Of a stretch of 7,158 bases of DNA, positions 1 to 4,599 are shown piece by piece. The notes beneath the pieces were generated by a model. That model made no database searches. It saw nothing but the letters and a program-made list of their open reading frames with translations, and was not told the origin of the DNA. Made by a program: the position numbers and the translations under genes. The stretch covers positions 1 to 7,158 of the forward strand of contig JARROD010000303.1 of the NCBI GenBank assembly GCA_037384225.1. Direction: 5' to 3'. Source of the DNA: JARROD01 sp037384225 (GTDB lineage: Bacteria > Pseudomonadota > Gammaproteobacteria > Pseudomonadales > Cellvibrionaceae). How positions within the stretch are numbered: position 1 is the first letter of the stretch; the number at the start of each line of letters is the position of its first letter.

Positions 1-27
1 AGGGTGATTAAATATAAATGTAAAAGG

Positions 28-41
28 GCTTTGCGCTTTGC
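28..41. repeat. Tandem 7-bp direct repeat upstream of the DUF4224 gene
   Basis: GCTTTGC occurs twice back to back, at 28-34 and 35-41, about 38 bp before the ATG of the DUF4224 gene. The stretch before it is AT-rich (TAAATATAAATG, 8-20) and could hold a -10-like element. A regulator or Xis-type binding site is possible, but two short copies can arise by chance, so this is only a sequence observation. Confidence 0.25.
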
Positions 42-78
42 AGTAAGAACAAACAACAGAAATCAGCAGGATAACCCC

Positions 79-321
79 ATGAAAGAACCCATAACCTTAA
101 CAGAGCAAGAGTTGATAGCTCTCACCGGCAAAACGATGCGGTCGGCTCAAGTTCGCGCGCTAAGAAACATGAGTCTCTCATACCAAATTCGGCCAGATGG
201 CTCTCCGGTTGTATCGAGGAAGGTCTTTGAGCAGTGGTGCGGGCTCAGACCCGATTCAAATCACAATAACGTGCACATTAACCTGGACTTTTTAAATGCC
301 TCCAAGAAAAAAGCTACCTGA
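79..321 (+). CDS. DUF4224-family small protein of an integrated element
   Basis: An 80-residue protein. I chose ATG 79 because a purine-rich AGGA lies about 7 bases before it and the conserved part begins there; the frame is open further upstream, but that sequence has no family character. The pattern LTEQELIALTGKTMRSAQ followed by an aromatic/RPDG-PVV segment matches the DUF4224 family, a short helix-turn-helix-like domain often encoded immediately before phage or element integrases. Its biochemical role is not established; a regulatory or excisionase-like function is inferred from context. It overlaps the integrase start by 26 bases, which suggests co-transcription and translational coupling. 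The C-terminus is basic (NASKKKAT) and nothing looks truncated. The family call is by pattern recognition only. Confidence 0.72.
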   Translation: MKEPITLTEQELIALTGKTMRSAQVRALRNMSLSYQIRPDGSPVVSRKVFEQWCGLRPDSNHNNVHINLDFLNASKKKAT

Positions 322-1400
322 AAACCGCCCGCACCCTCAGCGCTGGCGTTGGAAAAACGGAGCCTGGCGGTACCAGGTTCCCAAAGAAGCACGGTATTTG
401 TGGGACAACAAAACCGAATTTACACTGGGAAAAACCGAAGCCGAAGCATATCGCGTTTGGTCCAAGCGTATAAATACTATTGCCAACGGCATGTTATACA
501 CCATGGAACAGGCTATCGATAAGTACAGAATAGAAGTCGTCCCCTTGAAAGCCCCGTCGACACACACAAAAATCAAATAATTACAGCCTAAAGCGGTTAA
601 AACAAGCTTTCGCGGGAAACGCGATTGCGGCGATTCAACCGCACCATATCTATAAATACAAAAGCGCGATTGCAGCCACATTGAGCGAAAAACATTACAA
701 CCTTGATCACGAAGTGTTGAGCCACTTGTTTACAAAATGTATAGAATGGGGGGCCCGCAACGATCATCCCATGACCGGAAAAAAGGTCACGAAATTTCCA
801 GCCAATGAGCGCACGCGATACGTGGAGGACTGGGAGCTGGCAGAGTTTCTTAAGGTTGCCAATCCTTTTCTTCAAGTCTACATAAATTTGAAAGGCTTTC
901 TGGGGCAAGATAAAGCCGACATGCTGTCGATTCGACTCTCAAATATCAGTGAAGATGGAATCACGTTGGAGCCTCGACGAAAAACAGCCCGAAAGCGGAA
1001 AAATGCTCGGCGGCGATTTTTTCCTTACTATATTGAAATAGGTGAAGAGCGTATTAGCACCGGTTTGAAGGAAGCTGTCGATGCGATTTTAGCGCTCAAA
1101 CGCCCGGCCAAAACCGAGTATTTATTTTGTACAAGAAGCGGCCAACCCTACATCAAGCCTGACGGTGACACCAGCGGATTTAATTCCATGTGGCAACGAA
1201 CTATGGCCAAAGCCCTGGAAGAAACGAAGCTAAAGGAAAGATTCACTGAGCACGATCTCAGAGCGAAGGTAGCCAGTGACCTGGAAACCGACGAACAGGC
1301 GCAACGACAGCTCGATCATACCAACGTGAGGACCACGCGTATTTACCGGCGCAAAGCCATCAATATGCCTGTCGCAAAAGGGTTTCAGGAGGATGAATAG
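296..1400 (+). pseudogene. int: Tyrosine recombinase (integrase), frameshifted
   Basis: Phage-type integrase that would catalyse site-specific insertion and excision of the element. The N-terminal arm-binding part runs from ATG 296 (PPRKKLPENR...) to a stop at 578-580. Homology resumes in another frame with KRLKQAF, then AAIQPHHIYKYK, VLSHLFTKCIEWG and the catalytic domain to the TAG at 1398-1400. Removing one A from the run at 568-572 joins the two parts into about 367 residues, a normal family length, so I treat it as one broken gene. Catalytic-domain motifs: HDLR (box II, codons at 1251-1262), LDHTN (second His) and IYRRK (tyrosine nucleophile, codon 1344-1346). The box-I segment reads GQDKADMLSIRL, with Asp (909-911) where alignment to typical G-L-R-x-G-D boxes expects the catalytic Arg. 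A distal product could start at TTG 681 but would lack the arm-binding region. The stop lies 57 bases from the tRNA-Lys 3' end. Confidence 0.82.
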
Positions 1401-1421
1401 GACAAATCGATTTTATAGGAC

Positions 1422-1443
1422 AGCGTTAGGACTTCCTAACGCT
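1422..1443. terminator. Perfect 10-bp palindrome between int and tRNA-Lys
   Basis: AGCGTTAGGA (1422-1431) and TCCTAACGCT (1434-1443) are exact reverse complements separated by CT. The hairpin sits between two converging genes, so it could terminate both int and tRNA-Lys transcripts, but neither side is followed by a clear T-run. TAGGAC also occurs twice 11 bp apart (1416-1421 and 1427-1432). This spacing would also suit a recombination-protein binding region next to the attachment site. The palindrome is certain; its function is not. Confidence 0.45.
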
Positions 1444-1457
1444 ATACACCTTAAAAA

Positions 1458-1480
1458 TGGTGGGTCGTACTGGATTCGAA
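1458..1480. other. Probable attachment site of the element (tRNA 3' end)
   Basis: The 3' end of tRNA-Lys, including the CCA and the T-arm, faces an integrase gene 57 bp away. Tyrosine-recombinase elements commonly insert into tRNA 3' ends and recreate the tRNA. The site is inferred from this arrangement: the matching direct repeat at the other end lies outside the window, so the true core boundaries are unknown. Confidence 0.45.
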
Positions 1481-1533
1481 CCAGTGACCAATTGGTTAAA
1501 AGCCAACTGCTCTACCAACTGAGCTAACGACCC
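1458..1533 (-). tRNA. tRNA-Lys (anticodon UUU)
   Basis: Read on the minus strand this is a complete 76-base cloverleaf. The acceptor stem is GGGTCGT/ACGACCC, the D-arm GCTC...GAGC, the anticodon stem GTTGG/CCAAT with loop CTTTTAA, and the T-arm CTGG-TTCGAAT-CCAG. The discriminator is A and CCA is encoded. The anticodon TTT lies at 1498-1500, giving lysine. It stands after queC at the end of the tol-pal-que cluster, as in Pseudomonas and relatives, and is the likely insertion target of the element to its left. All stems pair, so the gene looks functional. Confidence 0.96.
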
Positions 1534-1543
1534 AAGGAGGCGC

Positions 1544-1573
1544 ATATAATAATGATTAAAATTAAAAACTCAA
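1544..1573 (-). promoter_or_regulatory. Putative tRNA-Lys promoter
   Basis: On the minus strand, TTGAGT (1568-1573) is followed after 16 bases by TATTAT (1546-1551), or after 18 bases by TTATAT (1544-1549). A GC-rich GCGCC stretch comes next, before the mature tRNA 5' end at 1533. A GC-rich discriminator is typical of stable-RNA promoters under stringent control. The -35 overlaps the T-rich side of the putative queC terminator. Confidence 0.5.
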
Positions 1574-1593
1574 GCGCTTTTTTAGCTTTCTTG
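1560..1593 (-). terminator. Possible terminator after queC
   Basis: Downstream of the queC stop, the minus strand reads CAAG-AAA-GC, a loop of seven, then GC-G-CTTG, followed by AGTTTTTAATTTT. This is an imperfect stem with a T-rich tail, consistent with a weak intrinsic terminator separating queC from tRNA-Lys. The stem has internal mismatches, so read-through into the tRNA is plausible. Confidence 0.35.
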
Positions 1594-1621
1594 CAGAAAA
1601 TTTATCTATATAAACAATAGC

Positions 1622-2296
1622 TTACTCGGATTGCTCCCGATAGAGGGTCGGGTCGGCTATTCCTGCGTCAGCAAAACCCGCACGGCGCAGGCGGCAGCTG
1701 TCACATTTTCCGCAGGCCGCTCCCCGTTCTGTCGCTTGATAACACGAAACCGTTTGCCGGTAGTCGATTCCCAGCCGGGTGCCTTGACGGATGATTTCGG
1801 ATTTACTGAGATCGATAAGCGGTGTGCGTATACTGATTTTCCGACCCTCCACGCCAGCCCGGGTGGCGAGGTTGGCCATGGTTTCATAGGCGGCGATATA
1901 CGCCGGACGGCAGTCGGGGTAACCGGAATAGTCCACCGCGTTGACCCCAATGAAAATATCCCGTGCACCCAGCACTTCCGCCCAGCCCAGCGCAATTGAC
2001 AGGAAAACCGTATTCCTTGCAGGGACATAGGTGACGGGAATACCCTCTGTTTCCCGCTCCGGAACGTCTATACGCGTATCAGTCAACGCCGAACCGCCAA
2101 TGGTGCGCAGATCCAGTGTCACCACCTTGTGCTCCTCAGCACCTAACGCCCGCGCGGTTCGCTCCGCGGCGGCCAGTTCGGCGCGGTGACGCTGGCCGTA
2201 GTCAAAACTCAGGGTATAGCAGCTATATCCCTCGCTTTTGGCGATCGCCAGCACGGTGGTGGAATCCAAACCACCGGATACCAGAATTACAGCTTT
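1622..2296 (-). pseudogene. queC: 7-cyano-7-deazaguanine synthase, start codon missing
   Basis: QueC converts 7-carboxy-7-deazaguanine to preQ0 using ATP and ammonia, in the queuosine pathway in the cytoplasm. The body is well conserved: KAVILVSGGLDSTT with the PP-loop SGGLDS, SFDYGQRH, GGSALTD, GIPVTYVPARNT, FIGVNAVDYSGYPDCRP, and the zinc ligands as CYQ...ACGKCDSC near the C-terminus, ending at TAA 1622-1624. The 5' end is abnormal. Reading upstream of the PP-loop in frame gives GTA-GCT-AAA and then TAA (2297-2299), with no ATG, GTG or TTG before the loop. The first usable start, TTG at 2267-2269, lies inside SGGLDS and would remove it. CTG 2284 or ATT 2287 would keep the loop but have no visible ribosome site. 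The gene abuts the broken end of queE, so a deletion probably took both. If a non-standard start is used it could still work. Confidence 0.85.
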
Positions 2297-2873
2297 TTAC
2301 CCAGTCCGCCAGTTGCCGGGGAGGCAGTTGCTCAAATGCGGGGGAAAACAGCACGTCTCCAACCCGCTTTTCCAGTTTATATTCCGCCATTTTAAACCTG
2401 GCCCATTCGTAATCGCGCCGGTCACAAATAACGAATTTTACCTGGTCCTTGTGCCCCAGAAGCGCGATGTTTTCATAGCGATTGCGCTGCGCCTCGCCGG
2501 AGGCGGGGGTTTTCAGATCCATCACATTAACGACCCGAGCGTCCACACCCTCCAATGAAAGGGCACCGCTGGTTTCCAGAGAAACCTCATACCCCCGGTC
2601 GCAGAGTGCTGCCAGCAGCGGCAGGCAGTTGGGCTGTGCCAGGGGTTCGCCACCGGTCACGCACACAAAACGGGGGCTATAGGCTTCGACCTGGGCAACT
2701 ATGTCCTCCAGTTGCAGACGCGAACCACCAAAAAAGGCGTATTCGGAGTCACAGTATCCGCACCGCAGTGGACACCCGGTTAGCCGCACAAAAACCGTCG
2801 GCAGACCCAGCGTGCGGGACTCCCCCTGAAGAGAGTGGAAGATTTCGGTAATACGTAAGGAGGCTTCGCTCAT
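2223..2873 (-). pseudogene. queE: 7-carboxy-7-deazaguanine synthase, C-terminus replaced
   Basis: QueE is a radical-SAM enzyme that turns 6-carboxy-tetrahydropterin into 7-carboxy-7-deazaguanine, the step before QueC. I chose ATG 2871-2873 because the family N-terminus (LRITEIFHSLQGE) starts just after it; the open frame continues upstream without family similarity. Visible features are the cluster motif C34-x3-C38-x2-C41 (CPLRCGYC), TGGEPLAQPNC near 73-83, SLETSGA near 98-104, DQVKFVIC near 143-150 and VLFSPAF. Homology stops at LADWV (residue 192). Members of the family normally continue for about 24 residues containing PVRFQLQLHK-LW. Here the frame instead runs through the queC coding sequence in the wrong frame (KSCNSGIRWFG...) to TAG 2223-2225. 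The total of 216 residues matches the normal length only by chance. Loss of the conserved end probably harms folding or activity. Confidence 0.85.
2293..2305 (-). other. Deletion-like junction between queE and queC
   Basis: QueE similarity ends at the codons for D-W-V, and QueC similarity starts within a few bases, at AAA-GCT-GTA. The normal arrangement needs roughly 24 queE codons, a stop, any spacer and a queC start codon; none of these is present. At least about 75 bp therefore appears to be missing. The breakpoint falls within or next to GTAAAAAGC on the minus strand. A real deletion and an assembly error look the same from sequence alone. Confidence 0.75.
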
Positions 2874-2882
2874 AGCGTAACA

Positions 2883-2913
2883 ATCATACCGTAAAGACGC
2901 GGCTCGATCACAA
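2883..2913 (-). promoter_or_regulatory. Weak promoter-like pair before queE
   Basis: On the minus strand, TTGTGA (2908-2913) and TATGAT (2883-2888) are 19 bases apart, which is longer than ideal. The -10 lies only 9 bases before the queE ATG and no Shine-Dalgarno sequence is visible, so a transcript from here would be nearly leaderless. This is tentative. Confidence 0.2.
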
Positions 2914-3025
2914 ACAGCCACCGGGAAAAAGAGCGGAAGTGTACCTAAACCGGCAGAGGGAGAAAAGACCTGCCTTGAGCGGAAAAGACAGCCCAAAGCA
3001 AAAAGTGCTAAGAGAACATAAACAG

Positions 3026-3066
3026 GCGCATGGACGGTTTTATCTCAGGCGCAACCGTCCATGTGC
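3026..3066 (-). terminator. Stem-loop after cpoB, likely end of the tol-pal operon
   Basis: GCGCATGGACGGTT (3026-3039) pairs with AACCGTCCATGTGC (3053-3066): 13 of 14 positions are Watson-Crick and one is a G/T position, around a 13-base loop. It starts 24 bases after the cpoB stop. On the minus strand the stem is followed by CCTGTTTATGTT, which is T-rich but not a clean T-run. It is therefore either an intrinsic terminator of modest quality or an mRNA 3'-end stabilising hairpin. Confidence 0.5.
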
Positions 3067-3089
3067 AATCCAGATTCACAGCGGGGCGC

Positions 3090-3872
3090 TTAAAAATTTT
3101 CCTTAAGATAGTTTCGAGCCAAACGCCCAGCGTCAGTACTGCTGCTTGCCACATCCTGCAGCAATTCTTGAGCCTTGGCTTTATTTCCCATCAGATTGTA
3201 GACCTTGCCCAGTTTAAACTTGGCGTCGGGCGCTTTGTTGTGGTCTGGAAACGCACCCACCAGTCGGGCAAACCACTGCCGGGACTGTTCCAGGTCGTTT
3301 TTCAGCAGATAAATCTCTCCCAGCCAGTATTGGGCGTTGGCTGCATAGTGCCCGGTGGGATAACCGGTCAGATAGTTATTAAACTCTGCGATGGCCTGGT
3401 CATAGTCTTTTTGCTTTAACACCAGGTCGATGGCATTTCGGTATACCTGGCGGCCATCTTCGTTCTGCTGGGGTTGCGCACCGGCCTGCCCCGATACTTT
3501 TGGCATGGAACCGGTTTTTGCGGTCGCAGTGCCGCCGGACAGTGCACTCAAGCGCCGGTCCAGATCCACATAGTCATCCATCCGCTGTTGTTTGAGGCGC
3601 TTAATTTCATAAGCCTGCTCTTCAATCATGCCACGGAGTTGCAATACTTCTTCTCGTAACACCTGAAATTGATAAAACAACTCTCCCTGGCCTGTGTTTC
3701 CAGAAGCGCCTGAGCCGGGTTGCAGGGCATTAGCAGATCTGACAGGAGCACCAGCACTGGTGGAGGAAGCCCGCGTGCCGGGTTGGATAGGCGTCGATTC
3801 AACGATATCGACCTGTGCATAGACGTGTGCCACCGCCATTAAGAAGGTGGTGGCAAGTAAAGGTTTCTTCAT
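3090..3872 (-). CDS. cpoB: Cell division coordinator CpoB (Tol-Pal system protein YbgF)
   Basis: A periplasmic protein of 260 residues that, in E. coli, binds TolA and PBP1B-LpoB and coordinates peptidoglycan synthesis with outer-membrane constriction. I chose ATG 3870-3872 because a signal peptide follows directly (MKKPLLATTFLMAVAHVYA, cleavage before Q20). An upstream ATG at 3918-3920 would place 16 arginine-containing residues before it, and its AGGA motif is too close. Residues about 27-62 are a Ser/Gly/Pro-rich linker. Residues 63-111 (LFYQFQVLREEVLQLRGMI...) form the coiled coil used for trimerisation. Residues 141-260 form the TPR domain (YRNAIDLVLKQKDYDQAI, AQYWLGEIYLL, APDAKFKLGKVYNLMG). 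It lies last in the tol-pal cluster, 163 bp after pal, with hairpins on both sides. The length is normal and nothing looks broken. Confidence 0.94.
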   Translation of the reverse strand: MKKPLLATTFLMAVAHVYAQVDIVESTPIQPGTRASSTSAGAPVRSANALQPGSGASGNTGQGELFYQFQVLREEVLQLRGMIEEQAYEIKRLKQQRMDDYVDLDRRLSALSGGTATAKTGSMPKVSGQAGAQPQQNEDGRQVYRNAIDLVLKQKDYDQAIAEFNNYLTGYPTGHYAANAQYWLGEIYLLKNDLEQSRQWFARLVGAFPDHNKAPDAKFKLGKVYNLMGNKAKAQELLQDVASSSTDAGRLARNYLKENF

Positions 3873-3952
3873 CGAGAATAAACCCTGATCAGCTGATAGT
3901 GAAATCCGGCGGGCCACCATTTTCCTGTAAGATACCTATAACAGGGCTACTT

Positions 3953-3987
3953 ATAAATGGACTCAGCTAAGCGTCGGGTCCATTTAT
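3953..3987. other. Stem-loop between pal and cpoB
   Basis: ATAAATGGAC (3953-3962) and GTCCATTTAT (3978-3987) are perfect reverse complements around a 15-base loop. The stem lies about 50 bases after the pal stop on the minus strand and is not followed by a T-run. It may be a processing or mRNA-stability element, or a partial attenuator setting pal versus cpoB levels. It shares the ATGGAC/GTCCAT core with the hairpin after cpoB. Confidence 0.5.
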
Positions 3988-4035
3988 CACATTCAATGGA
4001 AGCTGCCGGAGATTTCGCTCAGTATTTCAGATCAG

Positions 4036-4539
4036 CTACTTCAGTTCAACCCGGCGATTTTTCTCCCAGGCTGATTCGTAAGATCCAACCATGGCCGGGT
4101 ATTCCTCACCGTAACTAACAGTCTCGATTTGGTTGGAGCTGACACCGTGTGCCACGAGGAAGTCGCGTACTGCATTAGCACGGCGTTCCCCCAGAGCCAT
4201 ATTGTATTCACGGGTGCCTCGCTCATCGGCGTGTCCTTCCAGACGGATGGACCTCGGGTTGGATTTTAAGCGTTCGGCGTGCGCGGTCAGAGCGGCGCGA
4301 GCGTCAGGGCGCAGTAGGGATTCATCAAAATCGAAATAAAAGACCGTTTCGAGTTCGACTTCCTGCTCTTCCATAGCATCCCCTCCTGATACGGAAGAGT
4401 CGTCAACCGTGCCCGTCGTGCCTGAATCTTCCGGCATCGCAGTTGGTGGTTCTTCAGTTTCTGTGGTTGAGGCACATCCCGCAAGAAAAGCCATCACAAT
4501 TGCCAGGCTTAAACCATATTTAAACGCTTTCATACCCAT
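4036..4539 (-). CDS. pal: Peptidoglycan-associated lipoprotein Pal
   Basis: An outer-membrane lipoprotein that binds peptidoglycan and TolB and keeps the outer membrane attached during division. It has 167 residues, normal for the family. Residues 1-21 are a lipoprotein signal peptide with lipobox LAGC (Cys22 lipidated). Residues 23-62 are an acidic, Ser/Thr-rich linker. Residues 63-167 are the OmpA-like domain, with VFYFDFDESLL, LEGHADERGTREYN, LGERRANAV and a terminal ESAWEKNRRVELK. D105 and R120 occupy the positions known to hold the diaminopimelate side chain in this fold. I prefer ATG 4537-4539 because GGGAG (4546-4550) is six bases before it; the second ATG, two codons later, is less well spaced. 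It follows tolB by 60 bp and nothing looks abnormal. Confidence 0.96.
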   Translation of the reverse strand: MGMKAFKYGLSLAIVMAFLAGCASTTETEEPPTAMPEDSGTTGTVDDSSVSGGDAMEEQEVELETVFYFDFDESLLRPDARAALTAHAERLKSNPRSIRLEGHADERGTREYNMALGERRANAVRDFLVAHGVSSNQIETVSYGEEYPAMVGSYESAWEKNRRVELK

Positions 4540-4545
4540 ACTTTA

Positions 4546-4550
4546 CTCCC
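4546..4550 (-). promoter_or_regulatory. Ribosome binding site that selects the pal start
   Basis: GGGAG on the minus strand lies six bases before ATG 4539 and twelve before the next in-frame ATG. This supports the first start, with residues MGMKAFKYG at the N-terminus. Confidence 0.6.
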
Positions 4551-4599
4551 AATTATTGTCAAGAACTTGGAATTTCCTAATGTTTAATGAACAAGTGGT

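Larger units (their letters stand above)
2874..3089. other. queE-cpoB intergenic region
   Basis: A 216-bp spacer. It contains the strong hairpin listed at 3026-3066 and the weak promoter-like pair before queE. The queE frame is open through much of it, but the encoded residues show no QueE similarity and no alternative gene is convincing. Confidence 0.6.

Noticed and set aside
560..580. Programmed ribosomal frameshifting in the integrase
   Set aside because: The needed shift is +1 (or -2) and the A-run lacks a known +1 slippery context or stimulatory structure; simple decay or a base-call error in the run explains it better.
597..908. Minus-strand open frame opposite the integrase
   Set aside because: It lies across the frameshifted but clearly recognisable integrase coding sequence and has no features of its own.
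2482..2851. Open frames on the plus strand opposite queE
   Set aside because: They oppose conserved radical-SAM coding sequence, lack ribosome sites and have no recognisable domains.
2874..2996. In-frame N-terminal extension of QueE from 2996
   Set aside because: The extra 41 residues show no QueE similarity and the family N-terminus begins just after ATG 2873.
4540..4570. A consensus TTGACA on the minus strand just before pal
   Set aside because: A -10 at standard spacing would fall on the pal start codon itself, so it could not drive translation of pal from the assigned start; no good -10 is present elsewhere.
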